Positions 1 through 10,734 of a stretch of 64,000 bases of DNA are shown piece by piece (position 1 is the first letter of the stretch; each line of letters begins with the position of its first letter). Both the position numbers and the translations under genes were made by a program. Under the pieces are notes generated by a model, which saw only the letters and a program-made list of their open reading frames with translations, had not been told where the DNA came from and made no database searches. The DNA is from Monosporascus cannonballus (taxonomy: Eukaryota; Ascomycota; Sordariomycetes; Xylariales): the NCBI GenBank assembly GCA_004154925.1, contig QJNS01000209.1, forward strand, positions 1 through 64,000, in the 5' to 3' direction.

Positions 1-36
<36 letters not shown>
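1..36. repeat. Poly-C homopolymer at window start
   Basis: The first 36 bases are uninterrupted C. No telomere-type repeat (CCCTAA) follows; ordinary mixed sequence starts at once. It is either a genuine homopolymer tract or an assembly-edge artefact. Confidence 0.9.
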
Positions 37-37
<1 letters not shown>

Positions 38-264
38 TAGCTCCAGGCCAGTTGTGGCGCTTCTCTATATCATGCCTTTTCGATTGCGAGGTGGAGAGCC
101 AAGGACGATGAAGCCTTAAAAGGACATTGTGATGGTAGGCTCGTGAGATTGTGATGGCTGACCGGCCGACCGAGATGATAGGGGCAATTCTGGCTTACTA
201 TCTGTGGGTTAGATGCAGCATATCTTCAACTAGGCTCCCTAAGCGCCTTGAAGGCCTCCAGGTG

Positions 265-765
265 TCACGAGACAGTCTTGGGTAGGGACCCCAATCCGTT
301 CTGACCTCCAAACCCCCCCAGCGCACGCGATGCACCCGTATCCAGTTCAAACGGGAAGCCCACCCGTGGCATAATATCCAATGCCAGCAAAAAGCCGAGA
401 GAGGATATGACTCCCCAAGAACGATCCATGTGAGAAAGGCCTATTTGAGCAATGGGGTCGCCAGATATCATCTTCAGTTATCTTCCCATTGCCGAGCTAG
501 ACTCTAGACGCCGGCTAGCAACGTAGGCGCTGGTTCGCGCCCGCGACGGGACGGGCCTGATGTTGAGCGTAGGGGCGAGGAGTGGGTCGTGGGACCTCCG
601 TCGCAGGAGAACCGCCTCGTGAGGGTGTGGTTGTAACAGGCGGGCAAGTGGCGGTATAGCGGGCCGGTACGGGAGATTGGGGGCCGACGGATTAGGAATC
701 CATGTTTCGTTGTTGTCGTCGTGGTCGTCTGCAGAGACTATCGACGGATCTTCATAGAGGCGCAC
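265..765 (-). CDS. Uncertain small gene with one in-frame stop
   Basis: Two open segments lie in the same minus-strand frame: 765-478 (95 codons from an ATG) and 471-265 (68 codons). They are separated by a single TAA at 480-478. The second segment has a plausible protein texture (hydrophobic GVISSLGFLLAL followed by a Gly-rich tail). An intron of about 51 nt from a weak GTTGCT donor to the AG just before the second segment would remove the stop in frame, but the donor is poor. I do not recognise the product. It could be a genuine two-exon gene, a decayed one, or chance open frame. The 200 bases on its 3' side (37-264) hold nothing I can identify. Confidence 0.25.
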
Positions 766-1038
766 CGGGTACTTATCCGCTTCGGTAGAATTGAAATGAT
801 TACCTCGGTCGTATTCGATAACTCATGAGTGATCTGCGTAGAATAGCCATCAGTGCCATAAGTGCCATCCGTGCCGTTTTAGTTATCATCATGTTTGTTT
901 GCCATCTCTCCATCCAGCCATCCCGAGCGCCTAGATAGCGGTGCGGTTAATAGCTATAAATATGCCTGCAATGCTGAATGCCAACCCCCTAACTCCGGGC
1001 GCCATACCATATTATAGACCGGTCATTCCAAACAGAAC

Positions 1039-1941
1039 TTAGCTCTCAATCTCGAGCATTTGCCGTAAGGTAGCATCGGCCGCTCTGTACCACCGACCCC
1101 TCTCCTCCAGATCATCCTCCACGCCGCCCAGAGCCTGCTCCTTTCGCCTCCTCGCCTCCTTCGCCGCGGCGGTGCTATTCTGCCTCTTCGCCTCGAGCGG
1201 CTGCAGCTCGGCCTGCAGCCTCTCGAGCTCCTTCTTCTTGCGCGGAACCTGGCTCTGCAGCTGCTCCAGCTGGCGGTCGAGCTCGGCCCTCTGCCTCTTC
1301 CTGGTCTCGACGAGCTCGAGCGTCTTGGCCAGGGGCAGGCTGAGCTCCGGGTTTTCCGGGCGATCCAGGTGGCCGCGGCCGGGCCCCTGCTGGGCCTCCT
1401 CGCGAAGCCGCGCGACGGCGTCCTCGAGCCCGGCGATCTCGGCGGGCAGCTCGCCGAGCCGGGCGGTCTCGAGCCGCGCGCCCTCGTACCGGCGGCTGAG
1501 CTCGCGGGCGCGGCGCTCGAGCTCCGTCGCGAGGTCGGCGACCTCGGTCTTGAGAGCCTTGAGCGCGGCCTTGGCGGCCAGGTTCCGTCGCTCCAGGTCC
1601 AGGTTCTCCTGCGGCGTCACGATGAGGGGCGGGTCGCCGACGATGGCCCGGATGAACTTCTCCTTGGTCACCTGCTCCACGTAGCTGAAGCGCAGCTTCG
1701 CGAACAGCTCCCGGTAGTGCGTCAGGTCCGCCTCCAGCGACGCGGGCGTCGTCGCGTCCTCCTGCTGCAGCGAGGACGACGAGATGTCCGACGTGCGCCG
1801 CTGCTGCTTCTGCTGGTCTTGCGGCCTCTGCTGGGCGACGGTCGCGGAGATGGGTTCGCTGAGCTGTAGGATGGTCATCTCGTGCGAGGCGTCGAGGGAG
1901 TGGAGCGCTGTGAGCACATCCTCCGCCGTGGGTGGTGCCAT
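1039..1941 (-). CDS. sos7: Kinetochore protein Sos7-like coiled-coil protein
   Basis: This is a single-exon gene of 300 codons. The conserved block around residues 75-110 (YRELFAKLRFSYVEQVTKEK, then FIRAIVGDPPLIV) is the hallmark I associate with fungal Sos7, a kinetochore protein linked to the Mis12/Spc7 complex in fission yeast. Residues from about 115 to 290 are almost entirely heptad-rich coiled coil (Arg/Glu/Leu/Ala), with a short Gly/Pro-rich hinge near residues 185-195. The N-terminal 60 residues are Gln/Ser-rich and probably disordered. The ATG at 1941 is the first in frame and the length fits the family. It is transcribed divergently from the gene at 2633, sharing a 691-bp promoter region. 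The family assignment is from memory of the motif; a generic coiled-coil protein is the alternative. Confidence 0.72.
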   Translation of the reverse strand: MAPPTAEDVLTALHSLDASHEMTILQLSEPISATVAQQRPQDQQKQQRRTSDISSSSLQQEDATTPASLEADLTHYRELFAKLRFSYVEQVTKEKFIRAIVGDPPLIVTPQENLDLERRNLAAKAALKALKTEVADLATELERRARELSRRYEGARLETARLGELPAEIAGLEDAVARLREEAQQGPGRGHLDRPENPELSLPLAKTLELVETRKRQRAELDRQLEQLQSQVPRKKKELERLQAELQPLEAKRQNSTAAAKEARRRKEQALGGVEDDLEERGRWYRAADATLRQMLEIES

Positions 1942-2632
1942 TACGAGGCCCTATTATCCTGATCTTTGACGTAGAATGGTCTGAGTGTATTCGCAGATCA
2001 GGTCACAATAACTCTCTTGGGTTGTCTGAAGCGCTAAATTTGATTTCTTTACGTGTGAGATGTGCACCATTGAAGTCACTTGAAAGATACACATATGCAG
2101 CTCCTAATTTATTTACTTTCGACCGAAAGAGGAAAGCGCATCAACAACGATTTCCCTGATTTCTTTCTTTACCCTGCAGGGATCGACTGTGGGGCAGTTC
2201 CGGCACCTTATCGATATGAGCCCCACACGTGCAACGGCGGCTTTTGTAGACTTCTCTGTCTTCCCCAGGTACTCCCGGTTCCGGTTCCAGTGGTCGTCAA
2301 TGTTGCATTCCAGTGTGGCTGACACTCATTGGTCAGATCCCCCATCCATTCCATTCTTTTTGTCGTTGGCAGTCCGAACCATCCCACCTTAATTCGCTTC
2401 TTTTTTTGGGGGAGCTTGGACTGACGCATTGCATTGTTGTAGATTCCCTCTGATTCAATGTTTCATTCAATTCACTATCAATATCTATGGTCATCCACCC
2501 AGCTAGAATAGAGGCGCCTTTTTGCTGACGTTATCTGGCGTCCTTCTTCTGGTACATTGAAGATTTCTCGGTCCAGGAGCCTTCCTCCACTTCTACTTTC
2601 TCTGCCTCCCGCTCTCAACTGTTTATCTTTAC
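1942..2632. promoter_or_regulatory. Shared divergent promoter region
   Basis: A 691-bp spacer separates two divergently transcribed genes, so both promoters must lie here. It contains pyrimidine-rich stretches near 2150-2420 and 2570-2630, typical of fungal 5' leaders, and no credible coding frame. No individual binding site is claimed. Confidence 0.5.
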
Positions 2633-3972
2633 ATGATGCCGCCTCACGATCTTCTGACGGACGACTATGTCGCTGAACTTCTCGCCAAGGAAGCTGCGGA
2701 TTGCTCGCTCAAGTACTCGGCCATGGGTCTCGACGCCTACAAGTCTGACAAGTAGGTGTCCTGCATCGACCGACCGAGATACGTTGCTGTCGTGGCATTT
2801 GCTGATTTGACCATCGAAGGCGGCCTGCGAGTCAGCCCAAGCCGAATACCCGCTTCCTCAACAACATCATCCGGGACACCAACAACCATAACCGCGCATT
2901 GTTTGCCAAAGAGAATGCCGAATCTAGGGCTCGATTGCGCGAACTCGAGGAAGCCGAAAACCAGAGGCGCCGCGAGGAGGAGCGAAGACTGCGAAAGGTG
3001 AAGCCCGGTCCTAGTGACACTCGGAAGCGCATGCTAGGCGATATTGCCGCGCATCTCGGCGGTTCACCTAAGAAGCGGAAAACCGAGAGTACCGATAGCA
3101 CTACGAGCAAGTCCTCGGACGGGAAAGCTATGGCGGCCTCTCAAAATTACAGGTCGGATCGAGGAAAGGAGACTTCGAGACGAGATGGTGATTCAAAACA
3201 AAGCAACAGTCGGAAAGAACTGTTCGCCGATTCTGACGGTATGCGTCGCCACCAGGGCCAGGGGTCGGAGAAGAGTCGAAGGTCTTCTAGAAGAGAGTCT
3301 TATTCCGATGGTGACAGAGGCAAAGACAATGACGGTCGGAGGGACTTGTTCACGGAAGCCGACGGCGTGCGACACCACACTTATCGTGGAAAAGATCCCA
3401 ATCAGAACTGTAGAACCCGGTCGCCCGTTTCGAGAGAGCGGAGTCACCGGCACCGTTCACCCGGCAGGGGGGGCCATCTCCTCGATGACCACGACTCCGG
3501 ATCCAGAAGACGTCGCATCTCACCACTTAGATCTCGTAACGATAGATCCGGCTCCGACTCAGACCCCCTAGACGACATCATCGGGCCGGCACCCGCCCCC
3601 GAACCGGCAATCCGCCGGCGTGGACGTGGTGCTAATTCCAACACGTCCGGGATAGATAGTCGGTTCGCGCCGGATTACGATCCGCGATTGGACGTAACGC
3701 CGGAACCGGAGGACCCCGAGGGTGATTGGGACAATGCAGTGGAAGCCTTCCGTGACCGCGTGAAGTGGAAGCAACAGGGGGCCGAGAGATTGCGGTCTGC
3801 TGGTTTCACCGAGGAGGAGATCCGGAAGTGGGAGAAGGGCGGCAAGAAGGACGAGTCCGACGTCCGGTGGACTCGGAGCGGCGGACTCAGGGAGTGGGAT
3901 CGTGGCAAGGTGATTAGTGATGACGGGAATGTGACGGTCGAGGCGGAGTGGGGTCGACTAAAGGGCACATGA
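2633..3972 (+). CDS. Pre-mRNA-splicing factor 38B-like RS/charged protein
   Basis: Two exons, 2633-2751 and 2820-3972, encode 423 residues. The 68-bp intron has a GTAGGT donor and a GAAG acceptor; splicing fuses the N-terminal LLTDDYVAELLAKEAADCS segment to RPASQPKPNTRFLNNIIRDT. This combination (residues ~5-80) matches a fungal family usually labelled pre-mRNA-splicing factor 38B. Residues ~85-125 are Arg/Glu-rich helix and an ALPxK-like basic patch (PKKRK, candidate nuclear signal). Residues ~140-250 are Arg/Ser/Asp-rich and low-complexity, and the conserved tail (~290-423) contains DWDNAVEAFRDR and FTEEEIRKWEKG. A nuclear RNA-processing role is inferred from composition and the transferred name, not from a catalytic domain. 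A tandem ATGATG at 2633 gives either of two starts. Confidence 0.75.
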
Positions 3973-4464
3973 GCATCGGGTGATTGGGGGCGTCGCTCCT
4001 CGTGAGGCGGGACAGGATAGCCCTTGGCTACGGTGGTGATTATGATTCGGCATCCTCGATACATCGGCATCTGCATTCGCATGGTACGGCGTCTACGGTT
4101 CCGGCAGGCTCCCACATATCATTACGTCGCTTACGCGCCCATCTATATCATTAGGCTGCATTTATTAGGATACACCATCCCAAAGCATTCCTACCCATTT
4201 GACGGGAACCTACAGAACGAATGTATTCTTACACCTGGGTTTTCCTGTCTTTCCTGTTACTCCGAGTCCCGTTGTGACCGGAGCCTCAAGTTTCATACCT
4301 GCATCCACATCTCAAACAAGCTTCGCTGAATGGATTAGCGCCCCCATCCCACGATTACCTATCACCCACCAGTCGGTTCGGCGGGTACAGCCTGCCTATT
4401 CGATCACGGCGGCCGCGGCTCCTCCCACACGGCCTACAAGCCCGGATCCGCCACGCCATCATTG
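3973..4464. other. Intergenic spacer
   Basis: 492 bp between the splicing-factor-like gene and the convergent minus-strand candidate at 4465. It should contain both 3' ends. I see no further gene. Confidence 0.4.
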
Positions 4465-5079
4465 TCACCCTCCCGGACGCCCTGCTGCCCTTCGCGAGCA
4501 CTCGCGCCACTCGCGCCGGTCGAGGCCTTGACTTAGATAGATGTTTAGGCCCTGCTGCGTGTACCGCGTCTCCCGATTCGTGTCCCGCAGCCCCGCCTGC
4601 TCAATGTACTTAACCAGTTCTTCTGGGAGATTGAGGAAGTAGAACCGAGACGGCGATCTCGCGGGTGGCGTCGCCAGAGGTGGAGAGTTGGCGTGCAGCC
4701 ACGCTGCGCCCGTGCGGTGGTCAGGCTTGGGGAAGGCGGCGCCCGTGCGCTGGACGATAATACGCGCTCCGCCAGGGTACCGAGGCCGGTCTTACGGGGT
4801 GTATGCTGTGGTTATGCGAGCACAGGCGTAAGAAGATGCGGACGGCGGGGGCCCGTAAATGGTACTCGTCTGATGGCGAACGATGACGAACGATGACGCC
4901 TGAACTGGATCCCCGAAGTGAGGCAGACACAGGGAATCGGCGGGCGTGCCCACTTGCGGTTCTCCATGCGGCGTGTGAGCCCTCTGTATGATGTCTCCTC
5001 CAGCGATGGTGATGGGCTTGTGCTTTGTATTCCTTACGCGGGAGTGCGTTCGGAGATGAATAATGCCAACAAATATGGC
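4465..5079 (-). CDS. Unrecognised gene candidate with in-frame TAA
   Basis: One minus-strand frame is open from 5079 to 4795 (95 codons) and again from 4791 to 4465 (109 codons), broken only by TAA at 4794-4792. It lacks a usable ATG, so 5' exons must lie upstream or the gene is decayed. The translation looks coding on both sides of the stop: HKPITIAGGDIIQRAHTPHG and FGDPVQASSFVIVRHQT upstream; RYPGGARIIVQRTGAAFPKP and FYFLNLPEELVKYIEQAG downstream. Codons prefer G/C in third position. A GTAAGA motif directly at the stop is a good donor consensus, so the stop may be the start of an intron, for example ending at an AG near 4660. I do not recognise the family. Whether this is an active multi-exon gene or a pseudogene is open. 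Confidence 0.4.
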
Positions 5080-5682
5080 TCACGTGCATGAGTCGTCCGG
5101 GGAAGCTTTGTCCATAGGCTGGCTGTACGATTGTCACAACAAGCCTACAGTAGTTGCTGTAACCATCTATGTTTGTATGCCAGACCGGTATGATAAGCCT
5201 ACCACAAATATTTTCAAAGGATGATGCTACAAACGTCGGATTCCTGTAGTTTATCGTAATATTCGCTATACTTTCACTTTTATCAAGACCTCTCAACCGG
5301 TGATCCACGCGTGCCTCCATAATGTCGAACACGCCGGCGGCGGATCCCTATAGCTCGAAAGCTGCCAGCAAATTTCACCGGGCTACGAGAGGGCGGAACT
5401 GACAGCAGCTCCAACAAGAGATTCTATATATTCACAAGAGCCTCGTGGATAGGAAGTTATCGCAAGGGCTTCCGCGTCAATAAGGTTGCGAGGTAAGTGT
5501 GCGGTATAAAAAGGTATCGCCCCGGATAAGGCGCCACCAAGTAATCACAATTTTTGTTTCGAGAAGTATAAACCCCTGACTGACGATACGTGACAGCCTC
5601 CTCTAACCCGAGCAGGTGTTTAGACTGACCTCGTATAGAGGTGTTTAGCTAACGTTTCGGGGACTAAAGCACTTAATTTCCC
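5080..5682. other. Intergenic region, nothing recognised
   Basis: 603 bp. A minus-strand frame reaching up to 5332 with an ATG exists, but its translation is compositionally unlike protein (His/Arg/Ser scatter), and part of it overlaps the better-looking frame at 4465-5079. A GTGAGC at about 5086 could be a donor of an upstream exon of that gene. Confidence 0.3.
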
Positions 5683-5916
5683 CTACCAGACAACCGGAGA
5701 CAGCTTCTGGATAACCGCTAGGCAATACGTAAATATAGCAACCACAGTCGTCAAGCCAACCAGTAATATTAGGAGGCCAATAATCCAGGTCGTCGTTTTC
5801 CACCGAGGTCTGCGGCGCGTCCCACTCTACCGCCGCGCACGGGGGCCATAGCCTGGTAGGTAACCGGAGTGAGTCATTTGTGCACGAATCGACGGGAGGA
5901 TGTTCATGTGCCTCAT
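5683..5916 (-). CDS. Short membrane-anchor reading frame with in-frame TAG
   Basis: A minus-strand frame starts at ATG 5916 (further in-frame ATGs at 5907 and 5877), meets TAG at 5829-5827, and continues open for 47 more codons to the TAG at 5685-5683. The part after the stop encodes a basic stretch (RRRPRWK) followed by one convincing transmembrane helix (WIIGLLILLVGLTTVVAIF). Without the stop it would be about 77 residues. Three readings are possible: a decayed small membrane protein; a gene with an intron around the stop (a GTGCAC-to-TAG intron is possible but shifts to another frame); or a stop recoded at RNA level (UAG to UGG editing is known in sexual stages of some Sordariomycetes). 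No family is recognised. Confidence 0.3.
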
Positions 5917-7232
5917 GTTATGGGAAACAGAAGCTGCACGTGGTGAAAAAAAAAGCCCTAACATTAGATGTAAACCACCTGATAACCTGATAAGATATGG
6001 GAGTTTGGCGGCAGAAAGAAAGAAAGATGGGCGAATATGCCTGGGAACTAGGTATTTCGTGCCCTGAGAACCCCAGATGCAGATAATGCAGGTGTTGTTA
6101 TTGCATAGAGATGCCGAAATCCGGGGATCCGTTCGGTCTGTCGTTTTAGCGGCAGCCTGGACTTGAGGAAAAGGGCTAGAGCTTCAGGTGGCACTCAAGA
6201 TTTCCCTTGGCGGGCGATCGGGAGTATTCCGGGAAATGCGCACCAGGCCCAGACCGGACATGACAGCCTGGACAAGTGGGGGGTGAATGGGGATGTGAAT
6301 GGGGATGTGAATGGGGATGTGAACGGGTATGTGACCTCACCATTCTACGAGTAAGTAAAGAACCTACGCCAGTTTAGCCTACCCAGGTAAACCTAATGCA
6401 ATGCTTTTCACACCTTCGGACAGAGAGAGGCTCGCGGTACGATATGGCACCCATCGCCGCCTGGCACCGCAAGCCCGCTCCCTGAGTTTCTCCTACAATT
6501 GTCTCCTATTTATTATCTTTGTAGTAGGGAATACTGCTCGGCCGGCACTGTCGGTGTCAAAACTGCAATGTGCATGTGAGCATTAACCTCGTGTACCTTG
6601 TGCACCAGCAATCACACACGCCTGGGACGGGGTATAGCGTACCTACATACATGTGGGATGTAGGTATCATACGTACCCACCGTATCCGGACTCATTTACG
6701 CCCCAAATCCAACTCCAACTCCGCCTCAGGTTCCTCGTCTGCTTTTAGGGTACCTACTAGCTAGCTAGCAGCTAGTAGTCGTAGAGCCGCCCTATTACTG
6801 TACGAACTCAAAGTCATCCGAGATATCTCCCTCCGTCCCCTCCCAACACAACAATCAAGCAACAAAAACCAACCATTCTCAACCCCTCCAGGCGCCCGGC
6901 CGGATTTCTCCCCATTTCTTGTTCCTTTATTTCTTTTCCGTACTTTCGACCTCGGCCCTGCTCCTAATTACGTTTCCGGAACGCGGTTCTTTCGCCTGGA
7001 GCTCCCACTTCCATCGCCTATAGCCCCACGTTGCTGGCATCCCTCATCGATACCGTCCCCCTTTGCGAATGGGAGCCAACGATAAATCTATGGATCGGCT
7101 GAATAACCGGCCAGAGTTATTATTCGTCTATTAAGAAACGAGCAAATCAGCGCGGCAGCGAACTTGACGAATACGCATACCTTCTTCTCGCGCGGCCCCT
7201 CCATCCCGGCTCTCGGGCGCCGTACCGCAAAC
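5917..7232. other. Long upstream/intergenic region
   Basis: 1.3 kb upstream of the RING gene. It contains a 12-bp tandem repeat (6283-6334). From about 6820 onward there are C/T-rich runs and an ACAACAATCAAGCAACAAAA segment typical of fungal core promoter and 5' UTR sequence. No gene is visible. Confidence 0.4.
6283..6334 (+). repeat. 12-bp minisatellite, about four units
   Basis: Unit GTGAATGGGGAT repeated in tandem, the last unit degenerate (gaacgggtatgt). It lies in a short open frame where it would read as Asp-Val-Asn-Gly repeats, but nothing else supports coding. Confidence 0.85.
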
Positions 7233-9885
7233 ATGCGCCCCCCTAGGATTGCCATCCTCGCCCTCTTCTTTGCCGCGTGCGTCTTCCTCCTCTGCCGCGC
7301 CGTCGTCGCCGTCGCACAGCCTTCTGTTCCTATCGCCTCGCCCTCCCGCGAACCTGCCGGCAAGTCAACCTTTAGGTCCCTCTTCTCCTTCTCGGCGCCA
7401 TTCACCCTGTTCCCCCCTAACGCCATCATCACCATCGCCGACGACAACAGCACCTCCTTCGCCGCCAGACCTGCGGCGTTTGGTCCCTCCCTGCCCAAGA
7501 AGGGTCTCCGCGGACAGTTGTGGGTGGGAAGCGGCTTTACCGAGGAAGCCTTCCAGGATGGAGAGGGCGAGGGCGAGCTGGGCTGTAGCGATGTGCCTGG
7601 GTGGGAAGGCAACCCGAATACCAACGCCGTATTGAAGCCCTCCATCAAGGAGTCAGCCACCGACATGTCCAAGTCTGCCGTTGCAGTCGGTCAGACCAAG
7701 CTTCGATTCAGGAGGAGTAGCTCAATACCTTTCGGCAGTGGTGTTGGGGGTGCGAGTAACTCCGGGTCGAAATCCAACAACGGGCCTGTCGATGACGGTA
7801 CCGACGACTACTTGCACCACGGCCTCAGCCGGTCGGGCTCCGGGCACGCCGACATCCAGTCTATCCAGGAAGGGGCGGAAATCGCTGGCAAGATTGTTCT
7901 GCTCAGCCGCGGTGGATGCGGATTTCTCGAGAAAGTAAAATGGGCTCAGCGCCGAGGTGCTATAGGGGTCATTGTAGGTGACAACCAGAGAGGAGGTCCT
8001 CTGATACAGATGTTTGCCCACGGCGATACTTCGAACGTGACCATCCCCTCTATATTCACGTCGCGCACGACCGCATATCTCCTGTCGCTGATGATGCAGC
8101 CCGGAAGCTTTATCGAGGACATAATTGACGAGAATGGCAAGCCCTCTCTGAGCGTACAGCAGCAGTCGGAGAGATCTCGCAAGGCCAAAAAGGCGAGACA
8201 GCAGTCCACCTCTCCAACACCTGTGTCTAAGGATGTGACGGGACTTAGAGCTGGAAAATCGCAGTTTAGCAAAAAGCAGCCGACTGGAAAAGGGGTTGAT
8301 CAGGAGCATCCGAGTTCGGGTTGGTTCAGCCGCATGTTCGGTTGGGGCTCTGACTCGAATACGGCCTCTACCACGAGTCGCTCATCCGCTAAAGGTCAGC
8401 TCGACTGGGTGCTCGTCGAGGAATTCTCCGACGAGAAGGATAAGATAATCAAGAACAGATTGCGAAATGCATCGAAAGGGAATGCGGATAAGTCGAAGTC
8501 ACGGTCATCTTCAGGCGATGATTTCCAAATCGGCGTTGAAGATTGGCGGGATCCCGACTTGGTTGGCCCAGTCGATGGCACCGAGCAATCGGGGCTTTCT
8601 TCGAGCTTTGCTGAGGATCGTTCTAAATCACGCACGAAATCGGGCGGGTTTGCCAGCACCGGGCAACCACTCGACAGGAAGAAAAAGGAGCATACCGGCT
8701 TCAAGGGGAGCAGCAAAACTTCGGGTACCGGGGAGTACACTACCGATGGCGTGCCGGCCAAGGACCAGGATATGTTTGATTCGACAAAGGGAAAGCCAGG
8801 CGCCACATCACCAGACCACGGTGGGCTCCTCTCTAAATTATTCGGTAGCGGCGAAGAGGACGGTGATAAAGAGGCTTCTACGGCCGACCCTCAAGCTAAC
8901 CCGATGGTGGTTTCCCCTCTTGGGAAATCCGCCCCCGATGAAGGTCTTAAGTTTGCTGAGGACGAGGAAGGCCTTTGGGTTGTTATTACCCCGTCCAGTG
9001 GCGCGAGTCCATTCTTCGATACTCTCTTAGTTCTCGTTATTAGTCCACTGATCACCTTGACCGTGGTATATGCATTACTGATTCTACGGGCTCGCATCCG
9101 GAGACGGAGATGGAGAGCGCCAAAATCTGTTGTGGATCGCCTACCAGTACGGACATACCATACTGTAGCATCGAGTGACAGCTCTCGGGTACCTTCGCCC
9201 ACGAGCTCCTCCCCTACTACACCACTACTCCAAGATCAACGCAACGCACATAAGCCGCGGCCTCGTTCACGGACCACTACTGGTGTTCCGTCAGCCGGCG
9301 ATCTGTTACAAGCGGATACGGCGATGACGATTCCTAAGTCTCCGTCACGGCCCGAGCATGAAAAGCGCACGAGCGAGTGGAAGAAGTATATGGGCAGACA
9401 AGTCGAATGCGCCGTCTGCCTCGAGGAGTACGTCGATGGGGTCAGCCAGGTAATGAGTCTGCCATGTGGACACGAGTTCCACGCGGATTGCATGTGAGTA
9501 AAACTATTATGCTCTTGCGGATGGCCCTTTAGCTGACTAAGTTTGCAGAACACCATGGCTGACCACCCGCCGGCGGACCTGTCCTATTTGCAAGGGCGAT
9601 GTCGTCCGGTCACTGGCCCGCGGGTCGCCCTCTAGCCCGCGATACGAGCCGTACCACGACGACAGCAGTTACGAAGCGGAAGCGGAAGGGTCCGGTACGG
9701 AACCGGGCTCGGGAGGAGCAGACGATGACTCCGATGTCGAACAAGGCGTTGTAACGGACGCGCCCTATGACCCTCCCAGGGATAATCACCCGGAGGGCTG
9801 GTTAGGCATGTTCTCGGGTAGTTTCAGGCTATGGCCTCCATCTCGATCGGAAGGTCATGGACGGGACGGCAATGTTGATAGGTGA
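7233..9885 (+). CDS. PA-TM-RING-H2 membrane E3 ubiquitin ligase
   Basis: Exons 7233-9493 and 9549-9885 encode 865 residues. The 55-bp intron has a GTGAGT donor, a GCTGACTAA branch region and a GCAG acceptor, and splits the RING domain. Domain order: signal peptide (residues 1-~28, ILALFFAACVFLLC core); a luminal PA (protease-associated) domain around 190-280 with the GGCGF turn near residue 227; a long Ser/Lys-rich disordered region; one transmembrane helix at about 595-618; then a cytosolic RING-H2 near 726-773 with C-x2-C-x14-C-x-H-x2-H-x2-C-x10-C-x2-C, all eight zinc ligands present. This is the PA-TM-RING architecture of endomembrane E3 ligases; a role in vacuolar/endosomal membrane protein ubiquitination is inferred. 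The ATG at 7233 is preferred because it starts directly at the signal peptide. Confidence 0.88.
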
Positions 9886-10734
9886 CAGGGGATATCCTTC
9901 GGGGTTGAATATTTATTACAACACCACACCACGGGCTACATCACATGCACATCGTATCATACATGCGCGGCGTTCCGGTGTAAACCATCACATGGCGACT
10001 TTGGCTACTTTCCTTATCCCTCACCTTTCAGTTGTCACACCCATACGGGGTTCAGAAGCAGGGGTTTGCGGTATTGGGTGCTCGCGCTCGCGCACGAGCA
10101 GAACAGATGCGCACCGGGGATTGTATAGGTGTATATGGATAGCGGAATCTTTGAAACGGAATCGAAGTCTGGCGGCCGGCGGAGCGGGTTGCACTGACTG
10201 GTTAGGAGGCTAGGGCATGGAAAGGAAAGGTATGGAAGGAATGGGATGGGTGGCGTATAGCAACGTTCCTTGGTATTTCTTTGAGCTTTGTTTTGCTTTG
10301 CAAACCCTGGCGCGCGGACGGAGAAGTTCCCTCGAGCCAATTTGTGTTCCTGTGTAGATGATGGTCGTTCAGTTTGCTGGGTCTCACATATTACGCGGTG
10401 TATTGTAGGAATGAGAGTAACGTTAGGGAGCCTGCTGGGGATGGTGGATACCCCCTGTTGCGGCTCCATCGACACTTGTTCCCGCATGAGTAGGTTCCGT
10501 CATCCAGGGTGATCGGCGGTGTCACCTGGTTACTGGGGGCTCTCGCAATGTGGCAGAGCTTATGAAATCATCGACGACATTTTAATATCGATGAATAGTA
10601 CCAGCAGAAACATGCTAAACTTTGAATAAGACGAATGTCGCGAACAATCAATCTTGGAAGGTATTGACGGATGCTAAACCGCCAGTCTATGTGAGGACAC
10701 CCACCAATAGCAACGCCCATTAGTATTGATCTGT
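9886..10734. other. Intergenic region between convergent genes
   Basis: 849 bp holding the 3' ends of the RING gene and of the GH55 pseudogene. Short open frames here have no coding texture; nothing further seen. Confidence 0.4.

Noticed and set aside
1..36. Poly-C as telomere end
   Set aside because: No CCCTAA units; homopolymer only.
1172..1869. Two long plus-strand frames (170 and 166 codons) opposite the sos7 gene
   Set aside because: Mirror frames of a GC-rich coiled-coil gene; Ser/Arg- and Leu/Gly-rich with no domain texture.
4721..5332. 203-codon minus-strand open frame with ATG
   Set aside because: Its composition is unlike a protein, and 4721-5079 overlaps a better coding-like frame; probably a chance open frame, though its 5' part could hide an upstream exon.
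6283..6334. Repeat array as CRISPR
   Set aside because: Direct 12-bp tandem units without spacers in a eukaryotic sequence; a minisatellite.
7249..8806. Several frames overlapping the RING gene on both strands
   Set aside because: Shadows of the long exon; the main frame has signal peptide, PA, TM and RING in order.
10035..10487. 150-codon minus-strand frame between RING and GH55 genes
   Set aside because: No conserved motif, scattered composition, lies in the expected 3' UTRs.
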